Part shown: one piece after another, positions 24,642 through 37,714 of the stretch
How the letters are laid out: each line of letters opens with the position of its first letter
Numbering within the stretch: the first letter of the stretch is position 1
From: Mimachlamys varia
Lineage: Eukaryota; Mollusca; Bivalvia; Pectinida; Pectinidae
Direction: 5' to 3'
Assembly (NCBI GenBank): GCA_947623455.1
Contig: OX392527.1
Location: forward strand, 13,388,001-13,452,000
DNA length: 64,000 nt
Notes under the pieces: model-generated
Seen by the model: only the letters and a program-made list of their open reading frames with translations
The model's database searches: none
What the model was told of the DNA's origin: nothing
Made by a program: the position numbers and the translations under genes

Positions 24642-27600
24642 TCAGGATAGAGTCTTGAAATGTTCGACACGTTCTTGGTAAAGTTTGTAAAATTCATTGG
24701 CTAGGTAGTAGAATGGGGCTTCGACATTTTGGAATTCTTTCTGTAAAACAATAAAAAAAAGACATAAGAAAACAAAACATGTTTTTATGTTGTTTTTTAT
24801 CCCCAAAATCAAATACATACCATAGCTTTTAAAAACATATCAGCTATTACTATTGAAAGTAATAAATAATCATTTGAGGTAGAACTTCATCAAGATCTTA
24901 TTTCTTTGATATAATATTAATTATGTATAATATTATATAAAAGTGTATTCTTAAAATTTGATATTATATAAAATATGTAAGAGGAACATATGTCATACTT
25001 ACAGCAGAACACTCGAAATATTTGAGGCCGTTGGATTCTGCGAAGTGTGTGGCAGCCTTTGGACTGATCACTTGTCTCTGTTCCAGGTCAATTTTGTTCC
25101 CTATCAGAACTCCTGCCAGAAAAAAAACAAACATTTTGTATGTGGAGGGACAAAATTGTTACTGAGGGTAAACTTGATAAGAACTTGTCTCCCAAGTAGT
25201 AACTCCAGAAATAGATACTACCTTGTGACCTATCGTTACCTTGGTTACTCCAGAAATAGATATTACCTTGTGACCTATCACAACCTTGGTTACTCCAGAA
25301 ATAGATACTACCTTGTGACCTATCGCTAGCTTGGTTACTCCAGAAATAAATATTACCTTGTGACCTATCACAACCTTGGTTACTCCAGAAATAGATACTA
25401 CCTTGTGACCTATCGCTACCTTGGTTACTCCAGAAATAGATATTACCTTGTGACCTATCGCTACCTTGGTTACTCCAGAAATAGATACTACCTTGTGACC
25501 TATCGCTACCTTGGTTACTCCAGAAATAGATATTACCTTGTGACCTATCGCTACCTTGGTTACTCCAGAAATAGATACTACCTTGTGACCTATCGCTACC
25601 TTGGTTACTCCAGAAATAGATATTACCTTGTGACCTATCGCTACCTTGGTTACTCCAGAAATAGATATTACCTTGTGACCTATCACAACCTTGGTTACTC
25701 CAGAAATAGATACTACCTTGTGACCTATCGCTACCTTGATTACTCCAGAAATAGATATTACCTTGTGACCTATCGCTACCTTGGTTACTCCAGAAATAGA
25801 TACTACCTTGTGACCTATCACTACCTTGGTTACTCCAGAAATAGATATCTCCTTGTGACCTGTCACTACCTTGGTTACTCCAGAAATAGATACTACCTTG
25901 TGACCTATCGCTACCTTGGTTACTCCAGAAATAGATACTACCTTGTGACCTATCGCTACCTTGGTTACTCCAGAAATAGATACTACCTTGTGACCTATCA
26001 CAAACTTGGTTACTTCAGAAATAGATACTACCTTGTGACCTATCACAACCTTGGTTACTCCAGAAATAGATACTACCTTGTGACCTATCACAACCTTGGT
26101 TACTCCAGAAATAGATATTACCTTGTGACCTATCGCTACCTTGATTACTCCAGAAATAGATACTACCTTGTGACCTATCACTACCTTCATTACTCCAGAA
26201 ATAGATATTACCTTGTGACCTATCGCTACCTTGGTTACTCCAGAAATAGATACTACCTTGTGACCTATCACTACCTTCATTACTCCAGAAATAGATATTA
26301 CCTTGTGACCTATCGCTACCTTGGTTACTCCAGAAATAGATACTACCTTGTGACCTATCACTACCTTCATTACTGCAGAAATAGATATTACCTTGTGACC
26401 TATCGCTACCTTGGTTACTCCAGAAATAGATACTACCTTGTGACCTATCACTACCTTCATTACTCCAGAAATAGATACGAGATTTTTCTATATAAAGTAA
26501 AACAATTTTGAATTTTCAGTTGATTTTCAGGAAAATGTCGGTAAAAATCCCTAAATCTCATCCCAAAGTGATCCCTTCATATCACAAACAAAATGTTTTC
26601 CTTGTGCCTACAATACAAATGTTTAAAGTAATAATAGACTATCATTACCATTTCATTCTTGTCCTCAACTATCATATCGGTTAATAACCCTAACCAAACA
26701 TATGCCAATACTAGTTATCTCCCTTCTATCAAATGGAAGAGCTTGTGTTTACTGTCTGACAATATTGATAAAACTTAAACCTTTGGTCTCAGTGACTGAA
26801 CTTCAGGAAACCAAGTGGTCAAACAAGTATTTTGTTTCTTATCAGACATTTAAATGTGTCAATATTGATTCATTTTTACAATGGTAGCATATTGAAATAA
26901 GCCGAAGCACTGATAATTAAATTGATAAAAACCAATAAACAATGAATTTATGAGAAACAGCCCTGTGTACACTCAACATTTCAATGTGGCAGAATTACCT
27001 GGCATGTGCACATCTGGCTTTTCTGACCGGACTCGTTCTAACCATTTTGCACAACTTGAGAAAGACGTCTCACTTGTCACATCAAACACAATCATGATGA
27101 CACTGGGGTGGTCCCACTTCAAGGAAAATAACATCAAATACAACCATTAACTTATTAGAATGTTAAGGTGCACTGATATATTATATTGATGAACGGGTTG
27201 GTCCAATAATTATTCATGGTCAAAGCCTGATAACAGCTATTATGGAAAACAGAATACCAGGTACAATGTCTAGACGGGTGGTGATGTTTTTTTTTTTTTA
27301 AATGTCACAGATTTATACTTTAATGCTCAGAATTATGCTTGTAATAAATAGTTTGCCTTTAATAAGATATGTAGTACATTGTATTTGTAAAATCTGCTTT
27401 CAGTAGCATCTGTTATTTAGTCTAATGAAATTCCAATCTGACGACAGAGAAATTATATTTTCAATATAGAAGAATTGTGCAGGATTGATTCAGGCATGTT
27501 TATCATTAAAACAGATTCTTCAAGTTCTTTTTAAAGCAGCTAATCTAAATTATGGGAAACCTTAACTAGTTGTGTACTCTTTCCAACATTGGAAAGTTTT

Positions 27601-30600
27601 AATTAAAAGGAAAATATTACTTTTGAATATATTGTGGTAACAACAAATTAGTCTACTATGTGCTATTCCCTACAATTATTATCACAGTCCTAATGTAAGC
27701 CTATGTAATAGTGTATACTTCTCCTTGTTAGTTACAATTACTGTAGTAAGTAGTACTGGACATGTGTCACTTTATACTATAAATACAAATTATGTAACTT
27801 GAACAGTTGAAGAAACATGCAATTATTCATTGTGTAACATAACAAGAATAGAATATCAAACTAAAGAAAATATGATATATTGGTATTCTTTCACAACTTA
27901 CAAACTTCTTGACATAATCTGAAAAGATTTCTTTTCCAGCTGAGTCATACAAAAACAGCTCCTGAAAAATACAGCAAATGTACACTAATTGATATCTCTA
28001 TAAGATATTGAAACAATCTTAGTAAATATAGAAGTAATCACACAACATAGTAGTTAAACTGAAGTGAGGCTTACAACTCCATCAAAAGTATCCGGTAACA
28101 TATAATACAGATTACAAAATCCAGCAATCTTATGGTACATAAGTCCTTAAGTTTATCTTGTAAAAAGAAGAAGAGTACCTACCACTGAATCTCTGGTTTC
28201 TGGAATATTGACAGACTTTACCAGCAACTCGACACCGGCTGTCTGAAAAAATAACAATTTCACAATAAATTAAACTTAGAATGATGTAAACAAGTACTAT
28301 TCATTAGCTTAAACTTCAATGATATTCAAAATGGTTTCATGTTCCAAGCTTCATCTAGTATTGTCAGAGAAGCATATACATGGAATATAAGCATTTATTA
28401 CTTTTTTGCCTGTGAAATATAGAAAATTATCAAACTGATAAAACTTATATTTTCACTGCAGTGATGAGCAGTGAAAATATAAGGGTTTGTCAGTGTACCT
28501 TGAAAAAGTGAAAACTACCCAGGGTCATTATATTATATGTGGCAAAAATTACCCGGGGTAGTTATTTTACAGTAGATAATCTTACACGGCCATCTGTAGA
28601 AAACTCCATATTTCTGTAATTCGTTCCGTGAAAAAGTGACCCATCATAGATTTCAACAGAGGGTAGTTTTCACCTGGTCATTTTTTTCACGTTACAGCGA
28701 AACTGTTGTATGAGTTGTTCCCCTTGATCGAATCGAACTCCCCCATTCCCCTGGCATTGGAGGCTTGGCATTGTTGTCGTCTGTTAGAACTTGTCTATAG
28801 GGGAAAGATGATCTTGAAGAAATGGCAACAACAGTAGATATTGGTGAGATACTGCTGCAGGATTTAATAAATAATGAATTGGAAGATGAGAGTGGTTCAA
28901 CTTTTTCGATCAACTTATCCCAATCACCTGTGTAGTGCAGTACCGGATCGGTTGTGATTTCGACGGATTAACTTTCAAGTAGGCAAGTACAGAAAACAAA
29001 ATTATAAGAGTATTTTAAGGCCTCTTTCGAAATGTAATAAAAAAAAATTCAATGGTTTGCCGTTTAATATCAAATAATTTTCACGTGTATGGCAGATTTT
29101 TTTTTATATTTTCACTTGTGCTATGCACTCGTGAAAATATACAAAAATCTGCCATACTCGTGAAATATTTTGATATTAAATGGCAAACCACTGAATATCC
29201 TCTATATTTTGTTATGCAATTAATGCTGCGTATGTTTTAATATCGCATCTATCTGTTGACTGTTGCTAATTAGATGGAGTGTGCACCGGGCCCTAACTTA
29301 TAAAGTAATTAGTGTCCATACCTGTGGCACTAATCATCTGTGTGGCTCTACTAGAGTTCTTTTACCCCCTGGTCTGAGAGGTATTAATCACCTCTCATCC
29401 CCATTACCCACTATAAATAGTTACGTCAATCTGGGAGCTGCTGCCGTATCCCTATCTTAATTATACACGGTCAACATTTACTTGTCGCATATTTGTTTTC
29501 CAAGTGTTATGTGTATCGTTATTGACACATTTAAGTCAACGGGGCCGACTGCTCCTTGCAGGTACAGGTCGCTCCGGTTGCTGCAGGAGGAGGCTGTTCT
29601 GAAGTTTGGGGGGTTCAAATGGAGAGGAGATAGAGTTCCTTTTTAAGAACTGTATAAAAAATGTTTGCAATAATAAAACCAACAAAAAATTTGTATAATT
29701 TGTTATAAATTATTACCATTGTGTAGTTCTTTGCGAAGTGAGACCCGTCACTATGAAACATCTGGCTGAGAGAACTTTTTCCGACAGTGGTATCGCCTGA
29801 AACAGTCAAATTCAGTAGTGAATACAAAACTTACACAGTCTTCTGCTCATAGATAGCTTATTCAATCTTTTCTGAAACTTTACTCCCGTAATCTGACTGG
29901 AGAAAAAACACCTACCTTTTGTTTGCTGGCAACTGCCCGACGTGGATTTCAAACTCGCAATTCAGAGTTGGAATGCAAGTGATAAAATCGGCCACCACAG
30001 CTATAATCGAATTCCAGCTACACTTGTGTAACAGGATAAAGAGAAAATGTAGGGGCCAGACTGGGGTTTGAACCTGGGACATTCTGAACACTAGATGAAC
30101 ACTCGAGTCTAACACTGCGTTACCTGGTTGCTGATGATCAATCCAGTCCAGTTCCACTGCATTCCTTCCCCCCACCCGGCACTACCTCTAGTACCCAGTC
30201 ACTGATGAACAATCCACTCCTCAAGTCAAGTCATTAAGTAATCTTTATTTAAAGTTAGTACATATATAAACGTGGCAGCACAAGCCGTTCCGACTTTTAC
30301 AAACGACTACAACTGGAACTCCTGTTCTGCTACATTTGTATATTACATTTTTTTTGTAATTATGCATGTTTAATTAAACATTAAATAAAACTTGATTTGA
30401 GTCTTTGTTCAAAAACTAGAAATGTCTGCGATACATTAATGCCCCCCCCCCCCCCCCCCCCCGCATATGAAATTAGTTCTTCGTGCTTATTACGTGTGCG
30501 AATTTTGATGACAATCGGATCATTAGTGATTTAAATAAGCGCTGATTACATTACCATTGGATGGGACGCGACGTGGACATGGGTAACACTGTGTTCATAT

Positions 30601-30979
30601 GTACACTATATGCACCCCCCCCCCCCCCCCCCCCCCCCATTTCATGGCGGGGCATAAAAATCAAGAAACGTTCCATAACAGAAGCAGAGAGAAGTATTAG
30701 AAGTACATGAAAGAAGTGATCTGACGCTTACATCGGTGTAACAACCAAATGATAACAGTGGGATGTACTTACTTACTGTCAAGATCTTTGTCGTGCCAAA
30801 GGCAAAATCAAGTATAAGACAATAAGTAAGATGCAGGTTTGGTTCTATTCCAAATTCCATTATACCCTTAGTTCACAACGTACGTAGACTCAAAAAATTA
30901 ATTTGCCATAAAATAGAATTTCAACTAACGCTAAATACGTACCGACAATAACGCATTTTGCTCTGAGTGTAACTGGCAT
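24642..30979 (-). CDS. IFT27: Intraflagellar transport protein 27 (Rab-like small GTPase), 7 exons, 187 aa
   Basis: IFT27 (RABL4) is a GTPase that pairs with IFT25 in the IFT-B complex and acts in ciliary cargo export. Exons in transcript order: 30979-30943, 29796-29717, 28242-28183, 27961-27902, 27116-26999, 25112-25003, 24740-24642. The phases join to 188 codons with the stop, against 186 aa in human. Visible G motifs: P-loop GDTTVGKSS, DSAGKE (switch II), GNKIDL (NKxD) and ECSA (SAK-like). The C-terminal NVEAPFYYLANEFYKLYQE closely matches vertebrate IFT27, which unlike Rabs has no prenylation cysteine; this one also ends ...FKTLS without Cys. It is divergently paired with the ASB-like gene across 448 bp. 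Intron 5 contains a 45-bp minisatellite and intron 1 a SINE. Confidence 0.95.
25188..26478. repeat. 45-bp minisatellite in IFT27 intron 5, about 28 copies
   Basis: The unit contains CTTGGTTACTCCAGAAATAG then ATACTACCTTGTGACCTATC, with TACTA/TATTA and CGCTA/CACAA/CACTA variants that partly alternate between neighbouring units. Because 45 is divisible by 3, both strands stay open for hundreds of codons (15-residue periodic peptides). These frames are artefacts of the repeat: the array sits between two perfectly phased IFT27 exons. Confidence 0.96.
28444..28483. repeat. Perfect 16-bp inverted repeat in IFT27 intron 2
   Basis: CTTATATTTTCACTGC and its exact complement GCAGTGAAAATATAAG are separated by 8 bases. 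Part of a longer AT-rich block with partial symmetry up to about 28690. Confidence 0.75.
29047..29196. repeat. 150-bp hairpin element in IFT27 intron 2
   Basis: The left arm starts ATTCAATGGTTTGCCGTTTA and the right arm ends TAAATGGCAAACCACTGAAT. The arms pair over about 65 bp with few mismatches. The loop region around TTGTGCTATGCAC also contains a TATTTTCAC/GTGAAAATA pairing. Foldback/MITE-like; the family was not recognised. Confidence 0.85.
29905..30180 (-). repeat. tRNA-derived SINE in IFT27 intron 1
   Basis: Read on the minus strand, an A-box-like GTAACGCAGTGTTAGACTC is followed about 35 bases later by a strong B box in CCCAGGTTCAAACCCCAG (plus positions 30061-30078). This is the internal RNA polymerase III promoter of a tRNA-derived SINE. 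The body continues through CTTTATCCTGTTACACAAG. The exact ends are uncertain. Confidence 0.65.
30410..30660. repeat. Dispersed repeat with two poly-C tracts (21 and 24 bases)
   Basis: Begins AACTAGAAATGTCTGCGA, has C21 at 30442-30462, a body with CTTATTACGTGTGC and GACAATCGGATCA, and C24 at 30615-30638, then GGCGGGGCATAAAAA. A second copy lies at 60312-60475. The element at 50885-51195 has the same layout (ACTAGAACTGTC ... poly-C ... GCGGGGTATAAAAA). Long C runs are also assembly-error prone. Confidence 0.7.
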
Positions 30980-31427
30980 TTTCGGTCGTGTTTTCAGCTT
31001 CGGAATGTTATTTTGGTTGACACACAACCCGAGCACCGACTATGTTGTGTATTTTGATTGGTCAACTCTTTTCAACCAATCGCAACCAATGAAACATTGG
31101 CCTCAGAAAACCGGAAGTAAGGGAAGCTGGAAAGTTCATCGACGAAGCTACATTACTTAGTCGGTTAAATGCATAAAAAAACAGCAATGAAGAAAAAAGA
31201 GCGAGTTCTTTGGAGCATTTATATGCGATATGTACTTCTGTTAAGCAATAAACACATGAAGGATGTTGAATAGATCATCTTCTTTTCGACCGTGTGTTTT
31301 CGGAGACGGATGCTGAGCTTGTCGCTGATTCGTCAGGTGTCGTATTTCATCAACATTGTAACGTGAAACTGGATAAGTTCCAAGAAAGAAACGATTTCAA
31401 TTTTCAGTTATAAGTGGAACATTACCA
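30980..31427. promoter_or_regulatory. Bidirectional promoter between IFT27 and the ASB-like gene
   Basis: 448 bases separate the two divergent start codons. Four CCAAT boxes cluster at 31057-31061 (ATTGG), 31076-31080, 31086-31090 (CCAAT) and 31096-31100 (ATTGG). A consensus ETS/GABP site CCGGAAGTAA follows at 31111-31120. No TATA box is evident. CCAAT clusters with ETS sites are typical of divergent housekeeping promoters in animals. TTTCAATTTTCAG at about 31397-31409 could be the acceptor of a 5' UTR intron of the plus-strand gene. Confidence 0.7.
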
Positions 31428-32405
31428 ATGAAAATGCAAAAACCTGTAGATCGAAATTTTACTTTAGCAATGGAGAGAGGAAATCATCTTATATTGCCCA
31501 CTGCTTTCCATCCTATTAACAAATACAACCAATCGCATTTGGTTTTTGATTTGTATATGGCAGTAGCTTCGGGAAGCACACAAGATGCCAGAAACATACT
31601 TCTGTCGTATCCACACGTTGATTTTAACATACCAGTAAAAGGTGCGACTGCTTTGTCACTGTCTCTTTACAAAAGACATTTTGATATTTTTAATCTATTG
31701 ATGCGCCACTATGAAAAAAGCAAGAATCTGAACTTGAACAAAAGCAGCAAAGATCATTTGAACCGTGTTGAGCCACCTATCATCACAGCATGCCGAATGC
31801 ATTTTCTTGAGGGAGTTGTTGCATTGGTAAATGCTGGTGCTGATATTGATGCAGCTGACAACTACAACCATACAGCTTTGTGGGTAGCATGCAGACAACA
31901 AATGCCAGACTTAGTGGAGTATTTGATTTCAAATGGTGCTAGTGTCAATAAAACCGACCAGTTCAATCGTACTCCACTTCTCACAGCCTTAACCTACAGG
32001 GTCAGCTCTTTTATCACAAAAACTCTTATTGTTCATGGAAGCAATTTACAAGGTCCGAAATATCCAATAGGTGGCACAAGCGCACAACATAATCCCCTTT
32101 TCTGGGCGTCAAAGCACAAAGCTATGGAAATAGTCAAACTTTTGTTGTGTGCAGGTATTCCTTTGTGGGAGATTCGTAGTGTGAGGCGAGCTTTAGTCAT
32201 GGATGGGGACAATGATGTGGCTATAATAGGGCTATTAGATGCTGAAATCAACAACCCTCCAAGTCTCAAACAACTCTGCAGAATGGAAATCAGATCTTGT
32301 ATTAGCAGAAACTGTAATGGGAAAGGTTTTTTGAAAAATATTGAAACATTACCGCTTCCTGTTATATTGAAACAATATGTGAGTCTCAGAGTATTGTATA
32401 TGTAA
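31428..32405 (+). CDS. Ankyrin-repeat and SOCS-box protein (ASB-like), single exon, 325 aa
   Basis: Probable substrate adaptor of an Elongin B/C-Cullin 5 ubiquitin ligase. Ankyrin-type helix pairs run from about residue 38 to 270. The clearest are PPIITACRMHFLEGVVALVN (116-135), TALWVACRQQMPDLVEYLIS (149-168) followed by NGASVNKTD, and NPLFWASKHKAMEIVKLLL (222-240). The C-terminal SOCS box (about 278-325) has a BC box, SLKQLCRMEIRSCI (279-292), for Elongin C, and LPLP (308-311), the Cul5-box LPxP motif, followed by LKQYVSL. The start is the first ATG; a second Met codon two codons on is an alternative. Intronless coding region. It shares a promoter region with IFT27. Which ASB paralogue it is cannot be told. 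Confidence 0.85.
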   Translation: MKMQKPVDRNFTLAMERGNHLILPTAFHPINKYNQSHLVFDLYMAVASGSTQDARNILLSYPHVDFNIPVKGATALSLSLYKRHFDIFNLLMRHYEKSKNLNLNKSSKDHLNRVEPPIITACRMHFLEGVVALVNAGADIDAADNYNHTALWVACRQQMPDLVEYLISNGASVNKTDQFNRTPLLTALTYRVSSFITKTLIVHGSNLQGPKYPIGGTSAQHNPLFWASKHKAMEIVKLLLCAGIPLWEIRSVRRALVMDGDNDVAIIGLLDAEINNPPSLKQLCRMEIRSCISRNCNGKGFLKNIETLPLPVILKQYVSLRVLYM

Positions 32406-35400
32406 GATTTTATATCCTACTGTGAAAAGATGAATATGTATATATGTTGACAGTGTATCTTGTGTCTGTACCTGCATGGAATGCCAAATGCAGTAATTTA
32501 TCAGTACTTAAGACTGCCTAGATCTGAGTTTGTATTGGTATGTGCACATGAATGTATTCATAACTTGGATGCGAGTATAATAACCACATGTACAGCAGGT
32601 TTTCATACTACAAAAGAGATAAATTAGCCAATAGGCTGAGACATTTACAAATGTTTTAAAGATTTTTTATCTTCTGATTTTCAGGAAGGCTGTAATTTCC
32701 TTCAGTGGAAAAAAAATCACAGCTGTCCAGAAAATCATGGGGCTCTGATCTAACATGACGACTATAATGAGTATTCATGCTCCCATTGAAAATTTGGAAA
32801 CTAGGACCCCTTTCAAATATTTAGCTGTTCTTTAATCTCAATTAATCTTTTATTACAATGCCACATTTCCCATGTGACATTGGAAACTTAAAGCATACAT
32901 GATTTTGAAAGACTAGTTAATGATAACAATTAGCCCTTCATGAATGTTCAAGACAAAGGGATTTTCATGCCAAGATAAAATGTTAACGTTCATATTTTCT
33001 TCAGGTCTTGTCCAGAAGGATACTGCATCTTTACATGCTTTAATGTATGTGTAGTTACTCATGTATGTATATAAATATGAATGTTCTTACAATAAGTTGA
33101 GGGATCAAGGTTTACATAATGGTCTGTATATTTGATATTCTGACTGATCAGGTACACAATTTACATAAAAAGATTGAAATAATAATTTCTTGAAAACACT
33201 ATTTTATATACATTTATGATGTATTCCTTCATTGGTACATATATGTACTACGTTAATATTGTATTGATATGTTAAGTATATACCGGTATATATATACACG
33301 TGTACTATACTATTGTATTGATATGTTTCAGGCATTTTTTATATCCATTACAAAATTACTGTTTTTGTACAATGCTTAGCCAGCTGTGTGCTTGCCGATG
33401 TAATTAACAGAAGTATTTTTTTTGTGGTTCTGTGTGACATAATGATTCAAATTTAAAATGATGTTCATTGTTGTTAATGATACTTTTCTTTTGCATTATG
33501 TTAAACATTTCAATAGTATGTGCATTTGATTGTTAAGTTTCCAAGTGTACCAGTGTTGATAGCTAGAGCACCATTGGAATATTGTTGAAAGTCTACCAAT
33601 TATATATTGCATGCAGTTTTTTTGTTACATTGATATTTGTTATTTTAAATGCCTATTAATTAATAAGCCATAACCATAAATAGTATATGATTGAAAAATT
33701 ACTGGGACCATTTGATATATTAACAAGAAATTGAATCACTTTAAAATTTAAATGTTATGGAGTATTTCATGTAGGCCAAAGCATAGTGATGATATTGGTA
33801 CATATACCATGATAAATAAAATGTTCAGACTTGCCTTTAAATTTTATTTCCTCCCAACCAGTCCTCCTAATCTCATAGAATATTGAAACTTTAACTGGGT
33901 GTCCAGTTATTTTCCTATTTTTAACCATCGTGGAAAATAAGTACATGTATGCGTGAAAGCGGTGACCTTTTGGGGATACAGCTATTTATTCCTGTCTCCT
34001 AATTTTCCTGACTTGCCCGTTTTATAATTCACTTTATGATATATAAGTTATTTTGGTACACATAGACTTTGTTGCACAGATAAATTAGACTCATTTTTGT
34101 CTAGAGATAAATTAATTATCTGATAGCAGAGGATCCAAAGAATCTTAAAATCCTTCATTGACTTTATGTCATAAACATGAATACAACGTACACAAAACAT
34201 CACAATTATTTTAACTTATAATTTTTCAATAGGTTTATATAAATTTCCAATATAACTGCAGTGATTGCTATCTCAAGTAAAAATAGACACAAATCATCCT
34301 TTTTGGCTCACCTGCCCAAAGGGCATGTCACAAGGTGAGCATTGTGAATGTAAAGGTAGTTTCAATGACTTTGACCTTATCATAATTAGTAGAAATTGAA
34401 ATACTACAATATTGGAAGTATAACTTATGAAAGTACTTGTCAGTCTTGATGTTGTTATAAAGTCTGGTACTGCTATTCCATCTGTTCAGTTACATGTAGT
34501 AGTATCATGTACTGCATATATTTTTATGGATTCATTTTCTCGGTGGATGTATAGTATATGACTTCATTGGGCAACAATTACAATAAAATGATTTCTTGCA
34601 TGTATATAACTACAACTGTACTTCTAATATTGGTTAAGATTTGTGTAACTTTGATTTACCGGTAGTTGGATTTGGAAACAGTGATATTGCATGGTGTTTG
34701 CTTGCGATTTTGTAGTGCATGTGCAGGTGATATGTGTGAACTGGTGTGAACATGTTGTCTAGATCTACTGTTTTGTGCGCATGCTCTGATCAATGACTTG
34801 ATTGTGTATGTTACTGTTACATTAAGAAACAAAAATATTATATTTCTAAGATTTCTATTTCGTGATTTAGCATTAGAGTTTATATTTATTTATGCATGTA
34901 TTGTGGCTCGTTGCAGGACTATATTGATGATTGAATGTAACAATTTTAGTACTGAAATTGTAAATGGAATGCCATTTCTTTCCATCTTGTTCATATTCAT
35001 TCGTAAATTATAAGGATGATGTAGAGTGAACCCATACCAACCATGTTACTTTATTATGAAATCATTATGGGATGATTGTCTTGATTGTAATTACATGTAT
35101 AACAGTCTTAACTGTGTAGAGATGAACCAGTTTCCATTATTGATATTAGTGAAGCCAGAAGGCTTAAGTTCTTTCATGTACACATATAATTCTAAATTTT
35201 TTCATCTTTGTACACTGTACATGGTTTTCCTTCTGAGTGAACTGCTTTAAGTCATGAATCAATCACAATGAAAGGGATCAAAATCATTGATTTTTTTATG
35301 TGAAAATGAGATAAGCCTATGTTTCGCCTTTAAACTTAAACTCTGATGTATTTAAATGTGACTGTTTGACTACTACTACTTAATGGTTTAGCATTCAGCA

Positions 35401-37620
35401 GGATAATAACAAATACACTATCCACTTTTTATTGTTTTATGGAAAATTCTGTCAAATTGTAATTACCCACTTCATTAAAGAGCCTGCACAGGGCATTTAT
35501 CTTTGAAAATCACATGGCCCCTGAGCGATATGCAAACAATCATGTTACATACTATATTTGTGTGGGAAATGCTATTTACCGGTAGTATTAAGTTGTAGCT
35601 AAATGTATTTAAAATTGACATGCTAAGTAGTTTTTCTACATGCTGAACATGAACATGTTTGTCTCATTATTGGTATGATCAGTGATTCATAACATTCATA
35701 CATGCTAATGTTACACATTAAAAATCTTGGTATAAGTTTGTATGTTAGTGAAAGAACCTGACTAAATTGTAAGTAAAGCATGTTCATGGTATGTATCTAG
35801 GTAATTGATATGCTGTAGTGGACTACTTTCAGGAAGTCTACACTTTCCTTATCAAGGTTCTTTATTGATCAGGATGTGTTTTGCTTCTTTAACACAATTT
35901 TTAGCTCGCCTTTTTGAAAAACAGAATAGCTTTTGCAGTCACTGCTTTGGTTTTGGTGTCGGCATCCTCCTTTTCTGTGTGAAGGTTTTTGTTTCAGTTC
36001 ATTGTGAACAAACTTGTGCACCTACGGTTATGAAGCTTCACCTGTCGTTTGATCAGGGTCAGGACTCAACAATGCAGCAGGATAGAGGTCCCTGTGACTC
36101 ATTTTGGCACTACTGGCTTACTGGACTTCGTCAATTTGTCATTGATATACTTGTGTTAAGGTTTTGTCTCGGTTCATTGTGAACTGTTTGTACAGTAATG
36201 AAACTTCTCATATAGATTTATCAGGGTTAACTCCATATATAATTATATAATCACGAGGATAGTCTCTGTGACTTATTGCTTTACACAGATTTTCCACTTA
36301 CTGTACTGTTAATAGTATTTATGTCAACATCTCTTGCTAATGTTTTGTCACAAGTGTTGAAAGGCATCCTTATATCTGCATTATAATTATTCGCTTACTT
36401 GGTCTGATATACTTTAAAGGTCACATGGGTCAATATTGCAACCTTTAAACTCTTCTGAATACCATGGCAAGAAGATCCAAAGTGTTGATACGTGGCCTAG
36501 AAGTACAAATGTACCTGGCATGATGTACATGTACAGTAGACATACCTGGCAACTTCAATAGAACCTTGAACCTCTTTCAGGGTTCATAAATTATTTTGCA
36601 TTATAATTTTCATCTATGAATAATTCTAAATAAATGAACATTTCAGCATGTTATCAGTATCATGGTCCATGGACATACTTTGGAACAGGCGAGCTGAATG
36701 GTCTGCTTTTAATTAGCAACCAACTATTTTCTTTAGTCACAATAATGTACCAACATACCCCCCTTAAAAGATTTTCTTCGCAAACAATAATTAATTTGTT
36801 AATCAATCTATACTAATGGATCATTTCTCACAAAACAAACCAAAGAATATTTTGATTTTGTGTATTTTTATTGGTGCTACATTGGTGTTTACTAAAGAAA
36901 GATATTAATCTTGCTTTGAATAAGAAAATTGTTTTATTTTAATTTTTTAAAATGCCTGTTTGCTTTATTTTGTTTGCAAACTAGGATATGTATAAAAACC
37001 TCGAAGAGTGTTAACCTCGAAAGAATGTTCATATCATCTAAACATGTTATATGTTTTCCAACACATTAAATATTTGACCAGTTCAATAGAATTCCAGTTG
37101 GATGTATAATGTGTTTGGACTTATTTCATCATATGACACCTCATTTACAAATTGTCTCCTAGAGAAATGACCATGAGTTGATCAGCCAGAATAGAAATTC
37201 ATCAGAATACTTGGTGTTGATTAGCTTTTAATTATTTTGCTAAATAATCCAGTACCATGATCTGCATGTTGATCAAACTAAATCGAAATCTTGTCAGGTT
37301 TTGGAGGACCAACACTTTATCTCAACAAGCAATTTACTTTGAAAGTTGTGAGAAAGACCCAATTTTAATGTATGACACTTTGATATTTGTAAACCACAAA
37401 CATGTAGTTGATGGATTTGTAGATCATACAAAGTGGTATTTTTGCATTTGTAGGAAATATTGGAGAAAATTGTGTTTATTTTTGTTTGATTGTTGAATAT
37501 AGGAGGCAGATTGTTTCTATAACAACTGGTGCTTACTGTTTATTGTGTTGATCATTTCATTTTTATGGACAGAAATAAAACAATCTGGAAGTACAAACAT
37601 GAACACAGTCTTATTTTGTT
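32406..37620. other. 3' UTR and gene-poor AT-rich region after the ASB-like gene
   Basis: No further gene is supported. AATAAA at 33815-33820 (about 1.4 kb after the stop) and at 37574-37579 are candidate poly(A) signals for the ASB-like gene. Short open frames around 34798-35250 lack domains. 35890-36200 (AGCTCGCC, GTTTTGGTGTCGGCATCC, GAAGGTTTTTGTTTC) looks like a decayed dispersed repeat and not coding sequence. GGCTCACCTGCCC...GGTGAGC at about 34306-34341 is another repeat fragment. Confidence 0.5.
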
Positions 37621-37714
37621 ATTCTAAATCCATCCTTTACTTTGTATAATAGTAGAGCCTAGCAGTGTCGGTGAAGTAAAGGACTTCATTAAATTTCATG
37701 TTTGAAACATAAAT

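Noticed and set aside
25159..26511. Long open frames on both strands, apparently repetitive proteins of 433 and 383 residues
   Set aside because: They are products of a 45-bp repeat whose length is divisible by 3, and they lie inside an IFT27 intron flanked by correctly phased exons.
28692..28913. 73-codon minus-strand frame in IFT27 intron 2, Ser-rich, possibly a transposase remnant
   Set aside because: No catalytic motif or terminal repeats seen; composition alone is not evidence.
35805..36182. 125-codon plus-strand open frame after the ASB-like gene
   Set aside because: Overlaps a dispersed-repeat-like block (GGTTTTGGTGTCGGCATCC, AAGGTTTTTGTTTC) and has no domain.
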